In this document: in pieces, positions 9,238 to 16,222 of the stretch | Numbering within the stretch: the first letter of the stretch is position 1 | Layout of the letters: each line of letters begins with the position of its first letter | Assembly (NCBI GenBank): GCA_938015295.1 | Contig: CALLQB010000014.1 | Location: forward strand, 1 to 45,770 | Source of the DNA: an uncultured Acidimicrobiales bacterium | GTDB lineage: Bacteria > Actinomycetota > Acidimicrobiia > Acidimicrobiales > SHLQ01 | Reading direction: 5' to 3' | DNA: 45,770 nt | Notes under the pieces: model-generated | What the model was told of the DNA's origin: nothing | The model's input: only the letters and a program-made list of their open reading frames with translations | Database searches by the model: none | Made by a program: the position numbers and the translations under genes

Positions 9238-9266
9238 GTTACAACGGACCGTCACGTGGTTGTAAT
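9238..9266. repeat. Imperfect inverted repeat between the divergent genes
   Basis: GTTACAAC (9238-9245) is mirrored by GTTGTAAT (9259-9266), seven of eight positions, with a CACGTG palindrome at 9253-9258 in the spacer. It lies about 100 bp upstream of the secreted-protein gene. It could be an operator for a dimeric regulator, or chance. Confidence 0.3.
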
Positions 9267-9302
9267 CGTTGGGTAAGTGGTTGGGTGCAGTGTCGTTCTC
9301 AG

Positions 9303-9345
9303 CCGGCTTGCACGAGCCGGTGACCACTACCTCGGCGGGCCGAGG
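9303..9345 (+). promoter_or_regulatory. Two GC-rich hairpins just upstream of the secreted-protein start
   Basis: Stem CCGGCT/AGCCGG (9303-9308 with 9315-9320, 6-nt loop) is followed by stem CCTCGG/CCGAGG (9330-9335 with 9340-9345, 4-nt loop). The second ends 5 nt before the GAAAGG ribosome-binding site (9351-9356). If transcribed, they would fold in the 5' leader and could affect mRNA stability or translation. No T-tract follows, so they are not intrinsic terminators. Confidence 0.4.
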
Positions 9346-9362
9346 CCTACGAAAGGCACCTC

Positions 9363-9740
9363 ATGAACACGATAAAGATGACGGAAAGCAACACGACCAA
9401 ACAGTACGAGACACCAAATGCCACCAGCGGTCGCTCGACGCCCGGTGGCATGCGCCGATTGCGTTCAGTCGTGATTGCTTTGTTGTCGGTAGGAGCACTC
9501 TCGGCGGCTGGCGGCGTTGCGTTTGCGCAAGGACCTGCCGAACACGTCGGACCATACGTGGCGAACACCAGCGTCGTTGCTGAATGGGCGCAGAGCAACG
9601 GTCTTTATGGACTGTCGCCGGCGAGCATCGCATCGACACCCGTGCTGAGCACTGCAGAAGTTGGCCCATCGGTCGCCGACTGGGCCCGGGCAAACGGACT
9701 CAGCGGGTTGTCACCAGCGAGCGTTGGTCCAACGAGGTAA
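9363..9740 (+). CDS. Small secreted protein with a duplicated W-NGL-GLSPAS motif
   Basis: 125 aa, not recognised as a named family. A long polar N-terminus (1-29) is followed by MRRLR and a hydrophobic stretch ending AFA-Q, a good type I signal-peptidase site after A55. The mature ~70 residues contain two copies of one unit: VAEWAQSNGLYGLSPAS (72-88) and VADWARANGLSGLSPAS (104-120), 32 residues apart. There is no cysteine and no enzyme motif. GAAAGG six bases before the ATG supports the start at 9363; an internal ATG at 9450 (residue 30) would give a conventional signal peptide. It is divergent from the SARP-STAND regulator, so it may be its target or its signal; this is inference. Confidence 0.7.
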   Translation: MNTIKMTESNTTKQYETPNATSGRSTPGGMRRLRSVVIALLSVGALSAAGGVAFAQGPAEHVGPYVANTSVVAEWAQSNGLYGLSPASIASTPVLSTAEVGPSVADWARANGLSGLSPASVGPTR

Positions 9741-9797
9741 GTGGCTGAGCGCGGCCGTGGGCTAGCCTCGCCAGATCGCGAAAACCGGGGGACTGTG

Positions 9798-11459
9798 ATG
9801 GCAACAGTGAGTAGAGGCGACGGGGTCAATCTAGCGTCGGCGTGGGAGGCTGTTGCCGACCACGCTGGCGAGCGGTTGGCCCTCCAACACGGCGGGACCT
9901 CCCGCACCTGGAAAGAGTTTGAGACTCGATCGGCTGCTCTTGCCGGAGGCTTGTCCGCTGCCGGGGTCGGTCGCGGCGACAACGTCGCATGCGCGCTGTT
10001 CAACAGTAACGAGTACCTCGAGGCTGAGTTCGCAGCATTCAAACTGCGGGCAGCGCCCTGCAACGTCAACTATCGCTACGTCGAGAATGAGCTCGCGTAC
10101 CTAGTGGGCAACAGTGAGGCGAAGGCGGTGTTCTTCGACGACGCGCTGGCGGAGCGTTTCGATGCTGTTCGCGACCGCTTGCCACACGTGCAGCTGTGGG
10201 TGTATTCGGGCGGTGATTCATGCCCCGATTGGGCCATGGAGCACGAGGCACTGATTTCGGCGAGTCCGCCCGCAGAACGGGTCGAGCGCAGCGGCCAGGA
10301 CCACTGGATTCTGTATACCGGCGGCACCACCGGAAACCCGAAAGGCGTGATGTGGCCCCACGACCACCTGGTCCAGCTGGTCACTCGAACCCTGGCACCT
10401 GCGGGGATCGATCTGCCAACTACTGCCGGCCAGGTGCCAGCGATGATCGATGCGCTTGAAGCTGCGGGAGCAACGCCTCGGCAGTTGGCCGCAGCGCCAC
10501 TGATGCACGGCACCGCCGGGATAGGGGCGCTGTTCGCCCTTTTCCAAGGTGGCGCGGTGGTAACGCTGACCGATCGCCACTTCAACCCAACCGAGCTGTG
10601 GGAGACCGTCGAACGCACGAAGGCCACTGTCATATCGACAGTCGGCGACGTGTTCTGCGAGCCGATGGCTGATGCTCTCGACGAAGCTGTAGCTGCGGGT
10701 CGGCCCGTCGATCTCACCTCGTTGGCCACCATCTCCTCATCGGGCGTCATGTGGAGCCAGCGGGTCAAGGATCGCCTGCTTGCTCATGCAACTCGCGGTG
10801 GCACCGGGCTGATTCTCAACGACTCGCTGGGCGCTAGCGAGGGCGTCGGTTTCGCCGGCAAGCAAAGCGCCGATGGCGGCGATACCGAAACGGCAACCTT
10901 CACGCTGGGACCAAACGCTGCGGTCTTCAGCGACGATGGCCGCCGGATCGAGCCGGGTTCCGACGAAACCGGCCTGCTCGCCGTGTCTGGGCCGATCCCT
11001 GTGGGGTATTTCGGCGACCCGGTCAAGACAGCCGAGACGTTCCGCGAAATCGAAGGGCGCCGGTGGTCGATTCCCGGCGACTGGGCGAAGGTCGCTGCTG
11101 ACGGCACGGTCACCTTGCTTGGCCGGGGTTCGGTGTCGATCAACACGGGAGGCGAAAAGGTCTACCCCGAAGAGGTCGAAGAGGCCCTGAAGCTGCAGCC
11201 CGAGGTGGTCGACGCGAATGTGGTTGGCGTACCCGATGCCAGATGGGGGTCGGCCGTAACGGCGGTGATCGAGGTGGCTGCCGGAGCCGCCATCGACGAT
11301 GCCGCGCTTATCGACGCCCTGCGATCGGAGCTATCGGGCTACAAACTGCCGAAGAACATCCTTCGCGTCGACAAAGTATTCCGAGGCCCAAACGGCAAAG
11401 CCGACTACAAGTGGGCCACAAAGATGGCCCACGACGCATTCACCGGACAGGCCGGTTAG
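9798..11459 (+). CDS. AMP-forming acyl-CoA ligase (FadD-like)
   Basis: 553 aa. The ANL-superfamily P-loop is LYTGGTTGNPKGVM, the hinge/A8 region reads GSVSINTGGEKVYPEEVEE, and the C-terminal catalytic lysine lies in the A10 motif GPNGKADYKW. These enzymes activate a carboxylic acid with ATP to an acyl-adenylate and then to the CoA thioester. GGGGGA five bases before the ATG at 9798 fixes the start; an in-frame GTG at 9741 directly after the previous stop is less likely. An SDR follows 32 bp later, suggesting a ligase-dehydrogenase operon for degrading a fatty or alicyclic acid. The substrate cannot be read from the sequence. Confidence 0.9.
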   Translation: MATVSRGDGVNLASAWEAVADHAGERLALQHGGTSRTWKEFETRSAALAGGLSAAGVGRGDNVACALFNSNEYLEAEFAAFKLRAAPCNVNYRYVENELAYLVGNSEAKAVFFDDALAERFDAVRDRLPHVQLWVYSGGDSCPDWAMEHEALISASPPAERVERSGQDHWILYTGGTTGNPKGVMWPHDHLVQLVTRTLAPAGIDLPTTAGQVPAMIDALEAAGATPRQLAAAPLMHGTAGIGALFALFQGGAVVTLTDRHFNPTELWETVERTKATVISTVGDVFCEPMADALDEAVAAGRPVDLTSLATISSSGVMWSQRVKDRLLAHATRGGTGLILNDSLGASEGVGFAGKQSADGGDTETATFTLGPNAAVFSDDGRRIEPGSDETGLLAVSGPIPVGYFGDPVKTAETFREIEGRRWSIPGDWAKVAADGTVTLLGRGSVSINTGGEKVYPEEVEEALKLQPEVVDANVVGVPDARWGSAVTAVIEVAAGAAIDDAALIDALRSELSGYKLPKNILRVDKVFRGPNGKADYKWATKMAHDAFTGQAG

Positions 11460-11491
11460 GCCGCCCGACAGAAGCACAGGAGACAGACGGC

Positions 11492-12253
11492 ATGGACATC
11501 AACGGCCTGCGGGCGATCATCATTGGCGGCGCATCGGGGTTCGCCCGAGCAACAGCGAAACGCATCGCCGATGGCGGCGGCACCGTCGCGATCCTCGACC
11601 GTGAAAGGTCGGCCGGTGCCGAGGTTGCGGCAGAGCTCGGGGGATCGTGGCACCCGTGCGACGTCCTCGACTTTGAAGGCATAGAAGTCGTAATCAACGA
11701 AGCGGTTGCGGCAATGGGCGGCCTCGACATGGCGCTTAACACCGCAGGCGGCGGAAAGGCCGGGAGAACCATCGGTCGGGAAGCGCCGTTCTCGCTCGAC
11801 GATTTCCGGTCGGTCATCGACCTCAACCTCATCGCCACCTTCAACACCAATCGCCTTTGTGCGTGGCACATGAGTAAAAACGAACCCAACGCCGAGGACG
11901 AGCGAGGGGTACTGATCAACACCGCTTCAATTGCTGCTTTCGAAGGCCAGATTGGTCAGGTGGCCTATTCGGCGGCCAAAGCAGGCATTGCGGGGATGAC
12001 GCTGACGATGGCTCGAGACCTCGGCTCGCTGGGCATTCGCGTGACCACGATTGCGCCGAGCTTGTTCGCCACTGGCCTAACCAAGGGCGTCAGCGAGGAG
12101 CGAGGAAAGAGCCTCACCAAAGACGCAGCGTTTCCGAAGCGCCTCGGGCAGCCCGACGAATTCGGACGCTTGGCTATCGCGATCATCGAGAACCCGATGC
12201 TCAACGGCGACACCATACGTCTCGATGCTGGCACTCGTTTCGCGCCAAAGTAG
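11492..12253 (+). CDS. Short-chain dehydrogenase, 3-hydroxyacyl-CoA dehydrogenase type II-like
   Basis: 253-aa classical SDR: Rossmann start IIGGASGFARATA, catalytic Ser in LINTASIAAF, and the YxxxK motif in VAYSAAKAGIAGMT. The length and the insert around the nucleotide loop resemble HSD10/FabG-like 3-hydroxyacyl-CoA dehydrogenases, which fit beside the acyl-CoA ligase upstream. The third glycine of the usual TGxxxGxG pattern is Ala here (GFA instead of GLG). AGGAGA ahead of the ATG at 11492 supports the start. It ends 8 bp from the convergent PPOX gene. Confidence 0.87.
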   Translation: MDINGLRAIIIGGASGFARATAKRIADGGGTVAILDRERSAGAEVAAELGGSWHPCDVLDFEGIEVVINEAVAAMGGLDMALNTAGGGKAGRTIGREAPFSLDDFRSVIDLNLIATFNTNRLCAWHMSKNEPNAEDERGVLINTASIAAFEGQIGQVAYSAAKAGIAGMTLTMARDLGSLGIRVTTIAPSLFATGLTKGVSEERGKSLTKDAAFPKRLGQPDEFGRLAIAIIENPMLNGDTIRLDAGTRFAPK

Positions 12254-12261
12254 CCGCCGGT

Positions 12262-12657
12262 TTAGCCGCCTCCGGTGGTGTTGATTCGCGTCGGGTCGAT
12301 GGTGACGATCCACCGGTTGTCGTCGGGACCGTCGGTCGGCGGACCACCGACGCCGTAGTGTGCTCGCACCCGAGTAACGAATGCCTTATCAGGGTCGGCT
12401 TCGAACGTGGCTGTTCCTCGCACCTCAATGGTTTCGCCCATGTTCTTGGGGTTCATCAAAAAGAAGGTGCACGCCGGGTTTTCTCGGAGGTTGCGGTGTT
12501 TCTTGCGATGCTCAAGCAGCGAAAACTTGATCTGGCCGTGATCGTGCAGGAACCACATTCCGGTCGATTGAGGCAGGCCGCTTGGTGCGATGGTGGTGAT
12601 TACACAGCCGTGCGGCCGTGAGACGAGATCGACATGTGATGGTGGAATTTGAGGCAT
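12262..12657 (-). CDS. PPOX-class (pyridoxamine-oxidase fold) F420/FMN-binding protein
   Basis: 131 aa, a single split-barrel domain. The pattern RPHGCVITTIAPSGLPQSTG, then KFSLLEHRKKHRNLRENPAC, then ETIEVRGTATFEADPD, follows the small F420-binding PPOX-family proteins abundant in actinobacteria. These bind F420, FMN or haem and reduce or carry small substrates. Start at 12657 (ATG). It is convergent with the SDR (8-bp gap) and divergent from the M24 gene 66 bp away. The exact cofactor cannot be settled here. Confidence 0.8.
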   Translation of the reverse strand: MPQIPPSHVDLVSRPHGCVITTIAPSGLPQSTGMWFLHDHGQIKFSLLEHRKKHRNLRENPACTFFLMNPKNMGETIEVRGTATFEADPDKAFVTRVRAHYGVGGPPTDGPDDNRWIVTIDPTRINTTGGG

Positions 12658-12723
12658 AGGTTGGGGTGCTTTCTTTCGCTCACTCTACCGACTGGGCAGC
12701 TAGCCGGTGGCTACACTCGGCCG

Positions 12724-13974
12724 ATGACAAACCTCGATTGGCACGGTGACACCCACGCTGACCTCGGGATACTTGACCGTGCCCCCGAGAGCGTCGGAAT
12801 CGACCTCGCAGCTGTCCGGCGCTACCGGCAAGGGCGAGTCAGGGCCGAGATGGCGGCCCGGGGAATCGATGCGGTGATCCTGTCGGATTCGGTAAACATT
12901 CGCTACGCCACCGGGACCCGAAATATGCAGGTTTTTTCGAGCCGGAACGCGCCGTCGCGTTACCTAGTGCTGACTGCCGATCGTTCGATCCTGTTCGAGT
13001 TCACAGGCTGCGAGCACTTGGCGTTGGGGTACGAAACAGTCGACGAGGTGCGAAGTGCATCAACGGCAAGTTTCGTGGCCGCAGGACCCGATATCTCGAT
13101 GCGCGAGAAGTCGTGGGCACGCGAGATGGCAAGCTTGTTGGCCGAGCTGGTGGGGGTCGGCGCAACGGTGGGAGTCGAGCGGTTGAATGCCGGGGTTGTG
13201 CTGGCGCTCTCAGCTGAAGGAGTACTCCTTGTCGATGCTCAAGAACCCGTCGAGATGGCCCGGTCGATCAAGTCGGTCGAAGAGGTCAAATGCATTCGGG
13301 CATCGCTGCGTGCGACAGAGTTTGCTGTCGCCAAACTCTGCGAAGCTTTGCGGCCGGGGATCACCGAGACCGCGCTCTGGTCGGTGATGCATCAGGCGGT
13401 GATCGCCCAGAACGGCGACTACTGCGAGACCCGGCTGCTCAGTGCCGGTGGTCGAACCAACCCATGGTTCCAGGAGGCGACGCACCATGTCATCGGCGAG
13501 AACGTTTTGGTGGCGCTCGACACCGACGTTGTGGGTTGCCATGGCTACTACAGCGACTTCTCGCGCACCTTTCACTCCGGACCAGGCCATCCAACTAGCG
13601 AGCAGAGGACCTTGTACAAGCTCGCCTATGAACAGGTGCATCACAACATGAACATTCTTCGGCCCGGCCTCACCTTCCGGGAGTACGCCGACGAAGCGTG
13701 GAACATTCCTGCCCGCTACTTCAACAACCGTTACTACTTGTCGGCGCACGGTAACGGCATGACCGGCGAATACCCGTACTTGTATCACCACGGCGACTTT
13801 CCCGAGGCCGGATACGACGGCGAGCTGTCTCCCGGAATGACCATCTGCGTCGAGAGCTTCATCGGCGCAGATGGGGGCGGCGAAGGCGTCAAGCTCGAGC
13901 AGCAGGTGCTGATTACCGAAACCGGCGCTGAGCTTCTCAGCGAATTTCCGTTCGAGGACGATCTTCTGCGCTGA
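12724..13974 (+). CDS. M24 (creatinase/aminopeptidase-fold) protein, DddP-like
   Basis: 416 aa: an N-terminal creatinase-like domain (about 30-185) and a C-terminal pita-bread M24 domain. The six metal ligands of the fold are D266, D268, D278, H342, E377 and E392. From memory, DddP, the M24-type DMSP lyase, uses D295, D297, D307, H371, E406 and E421, a constant offset of 29. The stretches NIRYATGTRNMQ and ETRLLSAGGRTNPWFQE also look DddP-like. The DddP catalytic aspartate (D377) falls on G348, with E349 next to it, so DMSP lysis is doubtful; a peptidase or another C-N/C-S hydrolase is possible. The ATG at 12724 has no clear ribosome-binding site. It is convergent with the epimerase-like gene (8-bp gap). 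Confidence 0.82.
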   Translation: MTNLDWHGDTHADLGILDRAPESVGIDLAAVRRYRQGRVRAEMAARGIDAVILSDSVNIRYATGTRNMQVFSSRNAPSRYLVLTADRSILFEFTGCEHLALGYETVDEVRSASTASFVAAGPDISMREKSWAREMASLLAELVGVGATVGVERLNAGVVLALSAEGVLLVDAQEPVEMARSIKSVEEVKCIRASLRATEFAVAKLCEALRPGITETALWSVMHQAVIAQNGDYCETRLLSAGGRTNPWFQEATHHVIGENVLVALDTDVVGCHGYYSDFSRTFHSGPGHPTSEQRTLYKLAYEQVHHNMNILRPGLTFREYADEAWNIPARYFNNRYYLSAHGNGMTGEYPYLYHHGDFPEAGYDGELSPGMTICVESFIGADGGGEGVKLEQQVLITETGAELLSEFPFEDDLLR

Positions 13975-13982
13975 GCGGCTAG

Positions 13983-15092
13983 CTATCGGCGGTAGGTCGC
14001 GATGGGTTCGCCGAATTGGCCTTCGTCGATGCTGAGGCCCAAGCCTGGGCCGGCGTTGGGCAAGGTGACGTACCCGTTGTCGATGCGAGGACCGTTGATC
14101 TCGTCGTAGTGGTTCTGGTGGTACGGATGCGCTATCCAAGCACCGCGGCTGAGTTGTGGATCGAGCGTTGCGCCCATGGCGACACCGGCAGCCGCGATGA
14201 TGTCGCCACCCCAGGCGTCGTCGCTACTCATTGGTATTCGGGCGCTCATACACAGGTCTCGTGCGGCCCGCATCGCCGTGAGGCCTCCGAGCCGTGTGAT
14301 CTTCAGTCCGAAACCACTGGCCAAACCCGACGAGATCATGCGTGCAACGCTGGCGAGGTCGACCGAGTTCTCGTCGACAATGAGGGGGTGACGAATCTGG
14401 CCCTTGAGATGGTGCAGTTCGGCTTCTGTTGCGCACGGCTGCTCCATCGACATCGTGACGTCGGCGCAGGCGTTCGAGACCTGCAAGGCCTCGGCGGTGG
14501 TCCAGCCGCGGTTGGTGTCGACAGCAAGGTCGGTTCCTGGACGAAGCGTCGAGGCCACCGCCCGAATGCTTGCAATGTCGGCGTCGATTGGTCGTCCGCC
14601 GGCCTTGAGCTGAAGTCGGGTGATGCCTTCGGCTTGAAGACGGTCGGCCTCGGCTGCCGCAGCGTCGGCGGGTCCGATGCCCACAACGTGGTAGGTGGTG
14701 ACGGCCGACATCTGAGCGCCGCCAAGCAGGTCCACCACTGGCTGTCCAAGTTTCTTTCCAATGAGGTCCCAGCACGCGATATCGAGTGCGGCCTTTCCCG
14801 CAGCATGTCCGGTCATCGCAGCGTGCATCGCTGTGTGTATGACCGAAAGCTTTAGCGGATTGAGGCCCAGTACTGCCGGTGCCAGAACCGAGAGCGAGGA
14901 GCGAACCCCGTCGTTGTGCTCAGGCTGGAATTGGGGGCTTGCCATGCACGCTTCGCCGTAGCCGATCGTGCCGTCGGCATCGACTATCTCGACAATGGTC
15001 GACACGGGTGTCGCAACGGTCGAGTTCGACATGTTGTACGTAGCTTTGGTTTCAAGCGGAACGCCATAGACCCGAATCTCTCGAATTGTCAC
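13983..15092 (-). CDS. Enolase-superfamily enzyme, hydroxyproline-betaine 2-epimerase/hydroxyproline dehydratase-like
   Basis: 369 aa. The muconate-lactonizing-type barrel carries both catalytic lysines, K163 (LQLKAGG) and K264 (FGLKITRLGG), and Mg ligands D192, E217 and D240. DDAWGGDIIAAA and GAWIAHPY closely follow HpbD, the 4R-hydroxyproline-betaine 2-epimerase of Pelagibaca, and related cis-3-hydroxyproline dehydratases. Those enzymes abstract the alpha proton of (betaine) amino acids. A GTG at 15092 gives the correct N-terminus (TIREIRVYGVPL). In Pelagibaca the epimerase acts with Rieske demethylases, which are also in this window but 7-18 kb away. The 5' leader contains G-rich runs next to repeat element copy A. 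Confidence 0.85.
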   Translation of the reverse strand: MTIREIRVYGVPLETKATYNMSNSTVATPVSTIVEIVDADGTIGYGEACMASPQFQPEHNDGVRSSLSVLAPAVLGLNPLKLSVIHTAMHAAMTGHAAGKAALDIACWDLIGKKLGQPVVDLLGGAQMSAVTTYHVVGIGPADAAAAEADRLQAEGITRLQLKAGGRPIDADIASIRAVASTLRPGTDLAVDTNRGWTTAEALQVSNACADVTMSMEQPCATEAELHHLKGQIRHPLIVDENSVDLASVARMISSGLASGFGLKITRLGGLTAMRAARDLCMSARIPMSSDDAWGGDIIAAAGVAMGATLDPQLSRGAWIAHPYHQNHYDEINGPRIDNGYVTLPNAGPGLGLSIDEGQFGEPIATYRR

Positions 15093-15111
15093 CCAAACAA
15101 AAGTAGCCGAG

Positions 15112-15145
15112 CCCCAAACCCCCAACCCCAACCCAAACCCGCCCC
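15112..15145 (-). other. G-quadruplex-capable leader of the epimerase-like gene
   Basis: On the minus strand, six runs of three to five G's (plus-strand C runs at 15112-15115, 15119-15123, 15126-15129, 15132-15134, 15138-15140 and 15142-15145) are separated by one to three bases. This is a strong G-quadruplex pattern, resembling GGGTTT telomere repeats. It lies 20-54 bp upstream of the GTG start at 15092 and merges into the end of the palindromic element. Confidence 0.5.
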
Positions 15146-15259
15146 GAAATTTTGTTCAAGGGTGACCTGACGTGTCGCTTTGCATCAACAGAACCGGCAG
15201 TGTTCCGTTCTGATGATGCAGAGTGACCGCCCGTGTCGTTGTGGGTGAAAATTTCGGGG
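15142..15259. repeat. 118-bp palindromic element, copy A
   Basis: The ends CCCCGAAATTTT and AAAATTTCGGGG are a perfect 12-bp inverted repeat. Inside, TGCATCAACAGAAC and GTTCTGATGATGCA form a 14-bp inverted repeat with one mismatch, flanked by direct repeats of the form GTGACC-N3-CGTGTCG. It sits between the divergent epimerase-like and TSUP genes. A second full copy lies at 16070-16187 and part of a third at 38977-39025. It encodes no protein. Confidence 0.85.
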
Positions 15260-15284
15260 TGGGGGTGGAGGGCTGGGGGTAGGG
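15256..15284 (+). other. G-quadruplex-capable leader of the TSUP gene
   Basis: G runs at 15256-15259, 15261-15265, 15270-15272, 15275-15279 and 15282-15284 have loops of one to four bases, a canonical G-quadruplex pattern on the coding strand. It directly follows element copy A and ends 8 bp before the GTG start at 15293. It mirrors the G-rich tract on the other strand to the left of the element. Confidence 0.5.
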
Positions 15285-15292
15285 TTGCGCTG

Positions 15293-16054
15293 GTGTTTGG
15301 TGATCTCACGTTGCTTGAGGTGCTGCTTCTTGTTGGTGCTGGCACCATTGGTGGCATCGTCAATTCGGTGTCGAGCGGGGGAAGCTTCTTTACGTATCCG
15401 GCCATGCTGCTGATTGGACTCCCGCCCATCGAGGCCTCGGCTACGACACTTGCCGCACTAGCTCCTGGCAACATGGCTGCGATCCCCGAGTATGTGCCCG
15501 AGATTCGGGCGAAGCGTCATCTGTATCCGCCCGAGATGGGCATCGTATTCGTTGGCGGGATGGCCGGAACCCTGCTGCTGTGGTGGACCGGTGCCGACGC
15601 CTTCGAGGTGCTCGTTCCTTGGCTGATCTTGGCGGCCACGGTGCTGTTTGCGGTGAGCCCGGCGGTTCGGCGTTGGGCCGAACGGTCGGCCCCATCGCTC
15701 ACCGACGGTTGGGTCGGGGCTGTCTTGCTGCTGTTGGTGGCTGTCTATCTGACGTATTTCGGATCGGGGTCTGGCAATCTGGTCCTCGCACTTTTCACCA
15801 TCAGAGGATTCGGCGACTTTCTCAGCGCAAACGCAGCGAAAAACGTGGCGATGGCGTTGGGAGCGACCATCGCCGCCGTGGTGTACGGGCTCGTTGGGCT
15901 TGTGTCGTGGTGGGCAGTTTTGCCCGTCGCTGCGGCGAGCGCATTGGGAGCCCGCTTTGGTAGCAAGGTTGCGCGATCGATTCCGGTACCAGCACTGCGC
16001 GCGTTTGTCATCTGCTTCGGGCTCTTCGTCGCGGCATGGCAATTCGCCACCTAA
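15293..16054 (+). CDS. TSUP (sulfite exporter TauE/SafE) family transporter
   Basis: 253 aa, almost entirely hydrophobic, with about eight predicted membrane helices. The N-terminal GAGTIGGIVNSVSSGGSFFTYPAML and the second-half GSGSGNLVLALFTIRGF are the two internal repeats of the TauE/SafE (TSUP) family, which moves sulfite, sulfoacetate or other small organic anions. The reading frame stays open back into element copy A (to 15233), but that part encodes no membrane segment. I chose the GTG at 15293, 34 bp after the element and preceded by GGGGGTAGGG. The gene is bracketed by element copies A and B. The substrate is unknown; sulfite from a nearby sulfonate or sulfate-ester pathway is one guess. 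Confidence 0.83.
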   Translation: MFGDLTLLEVLLLVGAGTIGGIVNSVSSGGSFFTYPAMLLIGLPPIEASATTLAALAPGNMAAIPEYVPEIRAKRHLYPPEMGIVFVGGMAGTLLLWWTGADAFEVLVPWLILAATVLFAVSPAVRRWAERSAPSLTDGWVGAVLLLLVAVYLTYFGSGSGNLVLALFTIRGFGDFLSANAAKNVAMALGATIAAVVYGLVGLVSWWAVLPVAAASALGARFGSKVARSIPVPALRAFVICFGLFVAAWQFAT

Positions 16055-16069
16055 ACCCGAATTTTCGAA

Positions 16070-16187
16070 CCCGAAATTTTGTTCGAGGGTGACCTGACGT
16101 GTCGCTCTAGATCAATAGAACCATCAGCCTTCGGTTCTGTTGATGCAGAGTGACCGTAAGGAGTCGCTTTGGGTGAAAATTTCGGGG
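16070..16187. repeat. 118-bp palindromic element, copy B
   Basis: Same organisation and orientation as copy A: terminal CCCGAAATTTT/AAAATTTCGGGG, inner ATCAATAGAACC paired with GGTTCTGTTGAT (one position T·G), and shared blocks such as GGGTGACCTGACGTGTCGCT and GATGCAGAGTGACCG. A shortened extra end (ACCCGAATTTTCGA, 16055-16068) precedes it. It lies between the TSUP stop and the MaoC-like gene, which starts 36 bp after the element, nearly the same spacing as TSUP after copy A. Confidence 0.85.
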
Positions 16188-16222
16188 GGGCTGCGGGAGT
16201 GCTGGGGAGTATTGTCGAGGTG

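Noticed and set aside
9303..9345. Intrinsic terminator
   Set aside because: No T-tract follows either stem, and the hairpins precede rather than follow a gene.
12724..13974. Naming the M24 gene dddP
   Set aside because: The metal ligands align but the catalytic Asp is Gly, so DMSP-lyase activity cannot be claimed.
15233..15292. Upstream start of the TSUP gene inside repeat element copy A
   Set aside because: The extra 20 residues are the translation of the repeat and its G-rich tail, not membrane-protein sequence. The same happens at 16169-16222 for the MaoC-like gene.
15142..16187. A composite transposon formed by the two element copies around the transporter
   Set aside because: There is no transposase and no target-site duplication that I can see, and the copies are in direct orientation next to gene starts.
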